Notes: generated from the sequence alone by a model not told the origin. Counted from the first letter of the stretch, positions 1-6,507 are shown. The stretch is DNA of 8,564 bases from SAR116 cluster bacterium (GCA_002722385.1 PBLR01000003.1:1-8564); one strand, 5' to 3'. Made by a program: numbers and translations.

Positions 1-76
1 TGCCTGTTCCCATCCTGCCTTGCCGAACTTTACCCTGTTGAACTTTATATCGTCCAATTCGTGACTGAATGTTCAT
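1..76 (-). CDS. Possible 5' end of an unidentified minus-strand gene (partial, weak)
   Basis: A minus-strand ATG at 76-74 opens a frame that stays open for 25 codons to the window edge and reads MNIQSRIGRYKVQQGKVRQG followed by RMGTG. The 'IGRYKV' opening faintly recalls the start of Hanks-type Ser/Thr kinases, but the glycine loop does not align well (an R sits where the first loop glycine should be), so I do not assign a function. Upstream on the minus strand there is a purine-rich stretch (GGGGTGAAAGG) close to the ATG. A second in-frame ATG at 13-11 follows AAGGCAGG and could be the true start instead. The gene would be co-directional with the cytochrome b gene, about 160 bp downstream of its stop. 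Short length and lack of homology keep confidence low. Confidence 0.25.
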   Translation of the reverse strand, partial: MNIQSRIGRYKVQQGKVRQGRMGTG

Positions 77-236
77 CGCCTTTCACCCCAGTTGAATTTG
101 CGCACAACACAGGTCAATCAGCACATGAAACTTGTCAGGAAACGGTCTTTACCACATCATCCGGTAGCCTGAATATACACGTTATGGTTTTACGATGTAG
201 AGAATTTCTATGTTGTCAAGAACAAGGACAGCAGAC
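77..236. other. Intergenic region with no convincing gene
   Basis: This stretch lies downstream of the cytochrome b gene stop. The part near 172-200 is AT-rich. On the minus strand TATATT (177-172) resembles a -10 box, with TCTACA 18 bp upstream as a poor -35, which could serve a gene to the left. A perfect TTGACA is also present on the minus strand near 217-212, but it has no matching -10 at 16-18 bp. I see no T-tract terminator. A plus-strand frame is open from base 1 to the TAA at 238-240, but its translation is unusually rich in cysteine and resembles nothing I know. Confidence 0.4.
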
Positions 237-920
237 TTAAAACAGGCTTGGCCGCAATAATGGGGCCAGCTGAAACAATGCTATCAGACTGACCATCACG
301 GCCAGACCAAAAACAGTTCGAGACAAAGACAGCCGACCTGTGGGCCCGGTTGCCTTGGCTCTTCTGCCTGTAATCATTGCCGGAATCAGATTTTTTTTCA
401 GACGCCAGAAATACATGAACAGCGCCAGGAAATGCAAGGCGATAACCGCGAATAATATCTTTTCGGTCAGATGATGAACCCGAGATGCCGTCTTTACATA
501 GTCCGGTGCAAGATGCGCAAACGGACCATCATATAATATATCATCAGTAGAAAATGATCCTGTACCCGCCATCACCAGACAAACCGCCAGCAATATCAAT
601 GTTGCATAGCCACCAAGCGCGGAATGGCCTGACCGGTTATCTGTTTGACCGGCCAGAAGGTTGCGGGCGGAGGCCAGAACGGCGGCTGGCGATTTTACAA
701 AGCTGGAAAACCGCGCTGTCTGACTACCGATAAAGCCCCAGATGATCCGGAACAGGATCAGCCCTAATACCGCAAGGCCGCTTCGTTCATGAACCGCCGT
801 TACGCCCATCTTTGCTGAGGCAACAGACACAATCACACACCCCACAAGAGCCCAGTGAAATACCCTGAGCGGCAAATCCCAAACGATTGCATCTGCAGAT
901 GATGAACCCTGTCTTGACAT
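237..920 (-). CDS. Cytochrome b561 family inner-membrane protein (COG3658-like)
   Basis: This 227-residue membrane protein is probably a di-heme b-type cytochrome passing electrons between the quinone pool and a periplasmic partner, often a c-type cytochrome; the partner here is unknown. The N-terminal motif WDLPLRVFHW (14-23) supplies His22. Further candidate heme ligands are His44 (in HERSG), His149 or His150 (in RVHHLTEK) and His163 (in ALHF), matching the four-helix cytochrome b561 pattern. Hydrophobic segments lie at about 22-38, 48-65, 103-121, 155-172 and 201-220; the last is an extra C-terminal helix, and a basic stretch (RLKKN, then GRRAK) faces the cytoplasm. The start is supported by an AAAGGGGGA Shine-Dalgarno sequence about 5 nt upstream. 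The gene is divergent from the DNA glycosylase gene. Family assignment is solid; physiological role is inferred. Confidence 0.88.
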   Translation of the reverse strand: MSRQGSSSADAIVWDLPLRVFHWALVGCVIVSVASAKMGVTAVHERSGLAVLGLILFRIIWGFIGSQTARFSSFVKSPAAVLASARNLLAGQTDNRSGHSALGGYATLILLAVCLVMAGTGSFSTDDILYDGPFAHLAPDYVKTASRVHHLTEKILFAVIALHFLALFMYFWRLKKNLIPAMITGRRAKATGPTGRLSLSRTVFGLAVMVSLIALFQLAPLLRPSLF

Positions 921-928
921 AGATTCCC

Positions 929-949
929 CCTTTGATGTGTAGTCAAAGG
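929..949. repeat. Perfect inverted repeat in the divergent promoter, candidate operator
   Basis: CCTTTGA (929-935) and TCAAAGG (943-949) are perfect inverted 7-bp arms around a 7-nt spacer. The dyad overlaps the -35 box and spacer of the glycosylase promoter. Read on the minus strand, its distal arm contains the AAAGG part of the cytochrome gene's ribosome binding site. It could therefore be a repressor site or, in the cytochrome transcript, a hairpin hiding the ribosome binding site. No regulator family is recognised from the motif. Confidence 0.45.
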
Positions 950-960
950 CCTGTTATAAG
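932..960 (+). promoter_or_regulatory. Predicted sigma-70-type promoter of the DNA glycosylase gene
   Basis: TTGATG (932-937, 4 of 6 to TTGACA) is followed after exactly 17 bp by TATAAG (955-960, 5 of 6 to TATAAT). Transcription would begin near 967, giving a leader of about 31 nt before the ATG at 998. This rules against the upstream in-frame TTG at 932, which lies inside the -35 box. The core TTATAA (954-959) is self-complementary and might also act as a -10 on the other strand for the cytochrome gene, although no good -35 is seen in that direction. Confidence 0.55.
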
Positions 961-997
961 CGCATCCCGCCGACAGGATGAACTAAAGGACATTATC

Positions 998-1642
998 ATG
1001 GCTTCAGACCGTCTGACCAGTCACCCTGCGCTTCTTCACGCTCTTCAGTGTCTTGACCAGCAGGACAGCCAGCTGGCTATGGCCAGAAAGCAGTTCGGCA
1101 ACCCGCCTGACAGGTTTGAGCCCGCACAATTCAGCTCACTGGTGCGGATCATTCTGGGCCAGCAGATTTCACGGCAAGTTGCTGTCGCCTTGTGGAAACG
1201 GATGTCTGAGCAAAGCTGGACAGGTGCTGAGGCCCTTGCCGCTATTCCTTATGAGAGCTTACAGACCATCGGCCTCAGCCGCAGGAAGGCTGAATATATT
1301 ATTGATCTGGCCAGAGCAGAAGTTAGTGGTGAGCTGAATCTGACAGAGCTGAATAAGGCAACAGCCGACATATTCACCACGAAGCTGCTCAGCTATCGGG
1401 GTATCGGCGGATGGACAGTTTCAAATTACCGGCTGTTTTGTCTTGCTGATTTTGATGCCTGGCCAGGCAATGATCTTGCCCTTATGGAAGCGGTCAAACG
1501 TCTCAAACAGCTGGACCATCGCCCCACCCATGCCGAAATGGACCGCTTTGCTGATGGATGGCACCCCTATCGAGGGGCCGCAGCCCTGATGTTATGGCAT
1601 CTCTACAGCTGTCTTGTCAGAGACGGTACCCCGACCGGCTAG
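998..1642 (+). CDS. DNA-3-methyladenine glycosylase II-like protein (HhH-GPD, AlkA family)
   Basis: This 214-residue monofunctional base-excision repair glycosylase is expected to remove alkylated purines such as 3-methyladenine, leaving an abasic site. The HhH-GPD fold is clear: an N-terminal helix with LVRIILGQQIS, a helix region GLSRRKAEYI (92-101), the helix-hairpin-helix RGIGGWT (134-140), and the DxWPGND segment with catalytic Asp159. The C-terminal WHPYRGAAALMLWHLYS is also typical. There is no Cys4 iron-sulfur motif, unlike Nth/MutY, and no N-terminal TBP-like domain as in E. coli AlkA, so this is the short form. The ATG at 998 is chosen because AAAGGA (985-990) lies 7 nt upstream; a longer frame from the TTG at 932 would start inside the promoter. 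It converges on the YedK gene with 6 bp between stops. Exact substrate range is inferred. Confidence 0.88.
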   Translation: MASDRLTSHPALLHALQCLDQQDSQLAMARKQFGNPPDRFEPAQFSSLVRIILGQQISRQVAVALWKRMSEQSWTGAEALAAIPYESLQTIGLSRRKAEYIIDLARAEVSGELNLTELNKATADIFTTKLLSYRGIGGWTVSNYRLFCLADFDAWPGNDLALMEAVKRLKQLDHRPTHAEMDRFADGWHPYRGAAALMLWHLYSCLVRDGTPTG

Positions 1643-1648
1643 CCGTAT

Positions 1649-2326
1649 TCAGCTGAACAGATCGCCTTGTGGTGCTGCGCTCTTATGAAGGTCTGTCTGA
1701 TGTTCAGCAGGCGCAACCAAACTGGCATTATCCTGACGAATATCGCCAACAGCGGGGGCTACCGGATAGAGATTGAAAAAACGAGACAGCGGCGGCACCA
1801 GACAGACCTCTGCCTCTGCTGATGTGCCGGTCAGCCATGTCTGCCAGCGTGTGGCCGGTAACACAAGCGGACTGCGATGATGCACAACAGCCAATTCACC
1901 TTCTGCAGCAGTTGTTAAAATGACAAACTGGCCCCGCTGATTGCGCTGCGGCGGGGCAAAATAAAGACCCGCAAAGGCCATCACCCGTGCATCTGTCAAC
2001 TGAACATGAAACGGCTTTCCCTTGCCCGCCCATTCATACCACCCGCTTGCCGGAACCAGACAGCGAGAAGCTGTATAAGCCTGCCGGAAGGTGGGTTTTT
2101 CCTGAACGGTCTCTGCACGGGCATTGATCAGACGTTTGCCATCAGGCCCTGCCTTCAGGCCAAATTCAGCCTGTTTTGCCGATAATTCCAGACCAGACTG
2201 AATCAGAATCAAAGAGGCCTGAGACGGGGCAATATTCCACCTCGGGGCCAATGTCTCCATGACATGCACGCCAAATCGCCTGTGCAGCTCATCAGCAGTG
2301 GTTGTCAGCGTGAACCGTCCACACAT
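1649..2326 (-). CDS. yedK: SRAP-domain abasic-site processing protein (YedK/HMCES family)
   Basis: This 225-residue protein belongs to the SRAP family, which covalently traps abasic sites in single-stranded DNA through an N-terminal cysteine after Met1 removal, shielding replication forks. Cys2 is present (MCGRFTL). The other active-site residues can be placed: Asn68 and Arg70 (INARAET), Glu98 (GWYEW) and His149 (VVHHRSPLVLP), corresponding to Asn75, Arg77, Glu105 and His160 of E. coli YedK. The WNIAP motif is at 30-34. Two differences stand out: the usual WG...W loop before NAR reads FGLKAGPDGK, with no tryptophan, and HDR is HHR. The start has AAAAGGG about 6 nt upstream. It faces the glycosylase gene tail-to-tail and is divergent from sua5. 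No LexA-type box was recognised upstream. Family is certain; SOS control is not shown. Confidence 0.92.
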   Translation of the reverse strand: MCGRFTLTTTADELHRRFGVHVMETLAPRWNIAPSQASLILIQSGLELSAKQAEFGLKAGPDGKRLINARAETVQEKPTFRQAYTASRCLVPASGWYEWAGKGKPFHVQLTDARVMAFAGLYFAPPQRNQRGQFVILTTAAEGELAVVHHRSPLVLPATRWQTWLTGTSAEAEVCLVPPLSRFFNLYPVAPAVGDIRQDNASLVAPAEHQTDLHKSAAPQGDLFS

Positions 2327-2468
2327 CAGATGCCCTTTTCACTTCAATTGTACCTGCCCTTGCAAAGCCGGGCCAGATCATGATGACTACAGATAATGAT
2401 TGCCATAATAGTGACATTTTATCATAACAATCTCAGTGGTAATCACAACAGCAAGACTGTGCCCTTTC
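2327..2468. other. Divergent intergenic region between yedK and sua5
   Basis: This 142-bp region is AT-rich around 2385-2435 and should hold the promoters of both genes. Three near-copies of one decamer are present: TGCCCTTTTCA (2331-2341), TGCCCTTGCA (2355-2364) and TGCCCTTTCA (2460-2469). The first contains the yedK ribosome binding site on the minus strand and the third touches the sua5 start, so the similarity may be coincidental. A small palindrome ATCATGAT lies near 2378-2385. No confident minus-strand promoter with good spacing was found. Confidence 0.4.
2400..2428 (+). promoter_or_regulatory. Predicted sigma-70-type promoter of the sua5 operon
   Basis: TTGCCA (2400-2405, 5 of 6 to consensus) and CATAAC (2423-2428, 4 of 6) are separated by 17 bp in an AT-rich stretch. 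Transcription would begin near 2435, leaving about 34 nt before the ATG at 2469. It would drive sua5 and probably the two genes after it. Confidence 0.42.
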
Positions 2469-3452
2469 ATGATGATACACCCGATTAATGAGGCGAATCT
2501 TGACCGGGCAGCCGCTTGTCTGAAAGCCGGAGGTCTGGTCGCCTTTCCAACCGAAACAGTTTACGGGCTGGGGGCATTAGCCACAGACGCCACAGCTGTC
2601 GCGCGGATCTTTTCTGCTAAGCAACGGCCACGTTTCAACCCTCTGATCAGTCATTTTCATTCTGTTGAGGCAGCGCTTCATGCCGGCGGCGCGAACAGGT
2701 CTGCCCGCCGTCTGGCAGAGGCCTTTTGGCCAGGACCGCTGACCTTGATCCTGAACCGGCCTGATAACAGCCCGATTGCTGCCCTCGCCTCTGCAGGAAC
2801 AGATACACTTGCTGTACGGGTGCCGTCTCATCCAGCCGCGCTGGCTTTACTTACCAGAGTGGGCGCCCCGGTTGTTGCGCCCTCAGCCAACCCCAGCGGC
2901 CGCATCAGCCCGTCAACCGCACAACATGTCGCCACAGGGCTTGGCCCGGCTTGTGACATGATTTTAGATGGCGGGGCCTGTGAAAGCGGGCTTGAATCAA
3001 CCGTGATTGACTGCCGATCAGATCGTCCGGTTCTGTTGCGCCCCGGCCCTCTGACAGCAGAACAGCTGGCTGATCAAATCGGCATTGATATGACCTCAGG
3101 CCCTGCAAAGACACAGACTGACAAGCTGGTCTCACCTGGCCAGATTGAAAGCCATTACGCCCCTCATGCCACAGTACGGCTGAACGCAACTGAACGGTAT
3201 AAGGGTGAGGTTTACATCGGCTTTGGCCCGTCAGCCCCCGGTCTGGTTCCAGATTTCAACTTGTCTGAGAGCGCAGAACTGGTAGAAGCGGCAGCCAATC
3301 TGTTCGCCGTTCTTCATGAAGCAGACGCCCTGAACGCAGGGGCTATTGCCATTGCACCAATACCCATGGCAGGATTGGGTTTGGCAATTAATGACCGAAT
3401 TTCCCGTGCCGCGGCGCCAAGACCGGCCGGACAGACAGAATTCGACGCTTAA
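2469..3452 (+). CDS. sua5: L-threonylcarbamoyladenylate synthase, two-domain Sua5/YwlC type
   Basis: This cytosolic enzyme makes threonylcarbamoyl-AMP from L-threonine, bicarbonate and ATP; TsaBDE-type partners then transfer the threonylcarbamoyl group to A37 of ANN-decoding tRNAs (t6A). The YrdC domain covers about residues 5-195, with FPTETVYGLG (T28-Y32), the SAKQRPRFNPL motif (K51, R53), APSANPSGR (S139, N141) and ESTVID. The linker with SPGQIESHYAP (from S222) leads to a C-terminal Sua5 domain ending in GLGLAINDRISRAAAPR. At 327 residues it is a full-length two-domain form rather than a short TsaC. The ATG at 2469 is preferred; the ATG at 2472 is equally good. A GTG at 2436 would extend the protein by 11 residues but coincides with the predicted transcription start. 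It heads an apparent operon with the FAD enzyme (39-bp gap) and the DUF924 gene. Confidence 0.93.
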   Translation: MMIHPINEANLDRAAACLKAGGLVAFPTETVYGLGALATDATAVARIFSAKQRPRFNPLISHFHSVEAALHAGGANRSARRLAEAFWPGPLTLILNRPDNSPIAALASAGTDTLAVRVPSHPAALALLTRVGAPVVAPSANPSGRISPSTAQHVATGLGPACDMILDGGACESGLESTVIDCRSDRPVLLRPGPLTAEQLADQIGIDMTSGPAKTQTDKLVSPGQIESHYAPHATVRLNATERYKGEVYIGFGPSAPGLVPDFNLSESAELVEAAANLFAVLHEADALNAGAIAIAPIPMAGLGLAINDRISRAAAPRPAGQTEFDA

Positions 3453-3491
3453 ATAAAGCCCCCAGTCGGATAGACATGGAAATCAGAATAA

Positions 3492-4922
3492 ATGAATGAT
3501 CTGCAGCATTTTGAACCGATCTTAAGCAGCAAAGATATCATCAGCCAGCCAGAAGATATGAAACCGCATCTGATGGACTGGCGCGGCCAGTTTGATGGCG
3601 CAGCCCAGGGCGTTCTGTTTCCCCGCAGTACAGAACAAGTTGCCCAAATCATGGCGATTGCGGACACCCATAATCTTGTCATCGTGCCTCAAGGCGGCAA
3701 TACAGGGCTGGTCGGTGGCGGCATCCCTGATCAAAGCGGGCAGTCCATTATCCTCAGTCTGGCCAAGATGAATCAGGTGCGCGAAATATCGGTTCAGAAC
3801 AGGTCAATGATCGCTGAATCGGGCTGTATTCTGCAAGATTTACACAAGACAGCTGAAGAACATGATTTATATTTCCCGCTCAATCTGGCTGCAAAAGGCA
3901 GCTGTACGATCGGGGGCAACCTGTCGACCAATGCAGGTGGTGTAAATGTGGTGCGATATGGCAATACGCGGGATTTATGTCTTGGTGTTGAAGTGGTGTT
4001 GCTTGGCGGACGCGTGATGAATCTGCTCAGCCCCTTGCGCAAAGATAATACCGGTTATGATTTGAAACATCTGTTTATTGGCTCAGAAGGAACCTTGGGC
4101 ATTATTACAGCGGCATCCTGTAAATTATTTTCGCTGCCAAAGGTCAGGGCAACCGCTTTGGCCGGGATCAGAGATATTGACGCTGGCGTTGAACTGCTGG
4201 GCAAATTGCAAGCCAGAAGCGGTGAGCAGGTTGAGGCCTTCGAATTAATGCCAGCCAGCCTGTTACAGATTGTGTTCAAGCAGTTCCCGTCTATCCCCTG
4301 CCCGCTTTCACCGATTCCAGAATATATGGTGCTGATGGAAATCGCCAGTTCTGATGAAACAGATGGTCTGCCAGATGAAGCGGGCCAGATCCCGTTGCAC
4401 AGCTTAATGGAAGAGTTTTTAGCAGAAGCGTTTGAAGAAGGATTGGTGACAGATGCCACCCTTGCCCGTAACGAGACACAACGCCAGCAACTGTGGGACA
4501 TCCGCGAACATGGACCTGAATCAACCAAACGAGAATCAACACCGGTAAACACAGATATATCTGTAAGGCGATCTGATTTGGCAGCCTTTTATGAGGCCGC
4601 CACTGATGAGGTGCGCAGTGTGTGTTCGAAAACCCGGATATGCGGCTATGGGCATATGGGAGACGGCAATCTTCATTTCAATCTGGTTGAGGATGATGGC
4701 GGTGACCCCAGCTGGGAACAAAAACGTGAAGCCCTGAAAGATGCAATTTATCGGGCTCTGGATAAAATTGGCGGATCGATCAGCGCCGAACACGGCATTG
4801 GCCAGCTGAAAATAGACCAACTACAACAGGTCAAAGACCCGGTTGCCCTTGATATGATGGCCCAGTTGAAATCTGTGTTTGATCCCAAAGGACTGCTGAA
4901 TCCAGGAAAGGTAATCAAATAA
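3492..4922 (+). CDS. FAD-binding 2-hydroxyacid dehydrogenase (D2HGDH/GlcD/D-LDH family)
   Basis: This 476-residue flavoenzyme of the VAO/PCMH superfamily probably oxidises a D-2-hydroxyacid (for example D-2-hydroxyglutarate, D-lactate or glycolate), passing electrons to a flavoprotein or quinone. The FAD domain shows PQGGNTGLVGG (from P66), GGNLSTNAGG (about 141-150), RYGNTRDL, and DNTGYDLKHLFIGSEGTLGI. The C-terminal domain has the metal site GHMGDGNLHFN (His388, His395, Asn397) and SAEHGIG (Glu433, His434), as in D-2-hydroxyglutarate dehydrogenase. The segment around IREHGPES (Arg338) keeps the substrate arginine but has Pro342 and Asn353 where human D2HGDH, from memory, has Thr390 and Lys401, so the substrate may differ. 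The start at 3492 has only a weak ribosome binding site; an ATG at 3476 opens an 8-codon frame ending across this start. The gene lies 39 bp after sua5 and 41 bp before the DUF924 gene. Confidence 0.9.
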   Translation: MNDLQHFEPILSSKDIISQPEDMKPHLMDWRGQFDGAAQGVLFPRSTEQVAQIMAIADTHNLVIVPQGGNTGLVGGGIPDQSGQSIILSLAKMNQVREISVQNRSMIAESGCILQDLHKTAEEHDLYFPLNLAAKGSCTIGGNLSTNAGGVNVVRYGNTRDLCLGVEVVLLGGRVMNLLSPLRKDNTGYDLKHLFIGSEGTLGIITAASCKLFSLPKVRATALAGIRDIDAGVELLGKLQARSGEQVEAFELMPASLLQIVFKQFPSIPCPLSPIPEYMVLMEIASSDETDGLPDEAGQIPLHSLMEEFLAEAFEEGLVTDATLARNETQRQQLWDIREHGPESTKRESTPVNTDISVRRSDLAAFYEAATDEVRSVCSKTRICGYGHMGDGNLHFNLVEDDGGDPSWEQKREALKDAIYRALDKIGGSISAEHGIGQLKIDQLQQVKDPVALDMMAQLKSVFDPKGLLNPGKVIK

Positions 4923-4963
4923 TCCTTGCACTGGCCATAGGCAGATAAAAAAGGAGCCGATAC

Positions 4964-5530
4964 ATGTCCTCTGCACATTCTGATAAAGAGATTATTTCAG
5001 GCATTCTGAAGTTCTGGTTTGAAGATATCAGTCCAGAATCCTGGTTCAAAAAAGATATAGCCTTTGATGACCAGCTTAAACAGCGGTTCGGATCGCTGGT
5101 TGAACAGGCCCTTGCCGGACAGTTGGATAAATGGGCTGATCACGGCGAAGGACGGCTGGCTCTTATCCTGCTGCTTGACCAGATGACCCGCAATATTTAC
5201 CGCGACACCCCAAAAGCCTTTGCCGGTGACGACATGGCCTGTGCTTTGTCTTTGCGTTCTGTTGCCGAAGGGCATTTAGAAACAGAAGATGATATCAATA
5301 AACGGCATTTTTTGCTGATGCCAATGATGCATTCTGAAGATATTCATATTCAAAAACAGTCATTGCCTCTGTTCAAAACATTCACAATGCCAATGACCTA
5401 TGATTACGCTGTAAAACATCATGATATAGTCGAACGTTTTGACCGTTTTCCGCACAGAAACAGTATTTTAGGCAGGCCATCCACAGATGAGGAAAGTGAA
5501 TTTCTGAAACAGCCAGGCTCATCCTTTTAG
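4964..5530 (+). CDS. DUF924 family protein of unknown function
   Basis: This 188-residue soluble, helix-rich protein matches the DUF924 family (roughly 180-200 residues). Visible family motifs, in order, are ILKFWFED near the N-terminus, SWFKKD with FDDQLKQRFG, GRLALILLLDQMTRNIYRDT, AFAGDD, a LMPMMHSED stretch, and YAVKHHDIVERFDRFPHRN followed by ILGR and a Glu-rich FL tail. No signal peptide, membrane segment or metal-site signature is evident beyond the conserved His/Asp/Arg residues, and the biochemical role is not established. The start is firm: AAGGAG (4951-4956) sits 7 nt before the ATG, the best ribosome binding site in the window, suggesting efficient translation. It is the last gene of the apparent sua5 operon, and its final 12 bp overlap the end of the opposing GT9 gene. 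The family is sure; function is unknown. Confidence 0.9.
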   Translation: MSSAHSDKEIISGILKFWFEDISPESWFKKDIAFDDQLKQRFGSLVEQALAGQLDKWADHGEGRLALILLLDQMTRNIYRDTPKAFAGDDMACALSLRSVAEGHLETEDDINKRHFLLMPMMHSEDIHIQKQSLPLFKTFTMPMTYDYAVKHHDIVERFDRFPHRNSILGRPSTDEESEFLKQPGSSF

Positions 5531-6436
5531 CCACGGCAGTATTTCAGCCCATACCTCATCAAAGGATAAATCATCCAACCTGTCCTGTTTTATCCAACGG
5601 GCGTGTCTGCCATAGGGTGCAGACATGGCCGGATCTGTATCTGCGCCCATCAGCATCAATGTCGGCACATGCAGGCGCGCTGCCAAAAATACAGGCCCTG
5701 TATCATTTCCAATCACGCACTGGGCCCGCGCGGCAAGCCCTGCCAGAGAAAACAGATCTGTCTGGCCAGTCAGATTAAGGCAGGACGGACAGTCTGTTGC
5801 AATCGCGTCTGTTACAGGCCGGTCAACTTCACTTCCCCCCAAGACAGGCCGCAGCCCTGCTTTGGTTACAGCTTCAGCCAGCCGGATAAACCGTTCTTTG
5901 GGCCAGCGTTTTGACGGCTTCGCCGCTGATGAACCCGGGAGCAGAAGAACATAATCAGACGCATCGAAAGAAGCAGGCAGATCAGCAGACCGCAAAAACG
6001 AAAGCTCATCCTCATGTTCCTGAGCCCCCGCCATTTTCACGGCCGTCAGCATCCGGTTACGGTTATTCACACCGCTAAAATCTGGCATAGGATCTGACGC
6101 GCCAGGGGCTGTCCCAAACCAGCGTGTATCTGTTCTGTATAGCCTGGCATAACGCGCGGTCCGGCGAGAGCATTGCAGATCAATAATTTTATCCCATTTT
6201 TGGCGAAAAACTGACCTTATCTGCCAAAGTTGCATCAGCTTCCAGGCCGGTGCACGGGCGTCCAGAATGACCTCATCAAACCAGCCCGAAGCCCGCAGCA
6301 GACCGGCATAGGGCGCTGTTGTCAGCACGGTTATTTTGGCTTCAGGAAAACTGGTGCGCAGGCTGGAGAAGGCATCAAACCCCTGAACCACATCCCCGAA
6401 AGCCCCATGCTTTATAACCAGAATTTGCTCTGCCAT
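5519..6436 (-). CDS. GT9 family glycosyltransferase (ADP-heptose:LPS heptosyltransferase-like)
   Basis: This 305-residue GT-B enzyme belongs to family GT9, whose members add heptose from ADP-heptose to the LPS core at the cytoplasmic face of the inner membrane. The N-terminal domain starts IKHGAFGDVVQGFDAF, with Asp15 at the position of the catalytic aspartate of WaaC. The nucleotide-sugar domain has LLPGSSAAKPSKRWP followed by ERFIRLAEA, then LNLTGQTDLFSLAGLAARA, and VIGNDTGPVFLAA (241-253). The usual H in NDTGPMHLA is F here. The exact acceptor and donor cannot be told from sequence. No good ribosome binding site precedes the ATG. It is divergent from the GT4 gene across 171 bp and overlaps the DUF924 gene tail-to-tail by 12 bp, with stop TGA at 5521-5519. 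Envelope glycan context is supported by lptD nearby. Confidence 0.88.
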   Translation of the reverse strand: MAEQILVIKHGAFGDVVQGFDAFSSLRTSFPEAKITVLTTAPYAGLLRASGWFDEVILDARAPAWKLMQLWQIRSVFRQKWDKIIDLQCSRRTARYARLYRTDTRWFGTAPGASDPMPDFSGVNNRNRMLTAVKMAGAQEHEDELSFLRSADLPASFDASDYVLLLPGSSAAKPSKRWPKERFIRLAEAVTKAGLRPVLGGSEVDRPVTDAIATDCPSCLNLTGQTDLFSLAGLAARAQCVIGNDTGPVFLAARLHVPTLMLMGADTDPAMSAPYGRHARWIKQDRLDDLSFDEVWAEILPWLKG

Positions 6437-6488
6437 CTTTTGTGAGCCATTAGAAATTTCATCTTCTTTCTGGCGTTTATGCGCGTTT

Positions 6489-6507
6489 GGCTGGGAACAG
6501 TCCAGCC
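6489..6507. repeat. Hairpin-forming inverted repeat, possible leader structure
   Basis: GGCTGG (6489-6494) and CCAGCC (6502-6507) are perfect 6-bp arms with a 7-nt loop. TTT (6486-6488) and AAA (6509-6511) flank them and can pair if C6508 bulges. Neither strand has a U-run after the stem, so it is not a standard terminator. It lies 50-75 bp upstream of the GT9 start and could be in that gene's leader or be a protein site. Confidence 0.35.

Noticed and set aside
195..212. Imperfect hairpin around AGAGAATTTCT as a terminator for the cytochrome gene.
   Set aside because: The stem is short, AT-rich and includes wobble pairs, and no U-run follows on the minus strand.
1..240. Plus-strand open frame from the window edge to the TAA at 238-240, convergent with the cytochrome gene.
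   Set aside because: It is open for 79 codons, but its translation is very rich in cysteine (seven), resembles no family I know, and its second half has the AT-rich look of intergenic DNA. It cannot be excluded without sequence to the left.
932..997. N-terminal extension of the DNA glycosylase from a TTG codon at 932.
   Set aside because: The TTG lies within the -35 box of the predicted promoter, and the ATG at 998 has a proper AAAGGA ribosome binding site.
4055..4552. Long minus-strand open frame (165 codons) opposite the FAD dehydrogenase gene.
   Set aside because: It is serine- and asparagine-rich with no recognisable motifs and lies wholly opposite a strongly conserved coding region, so it is a shadow frame.
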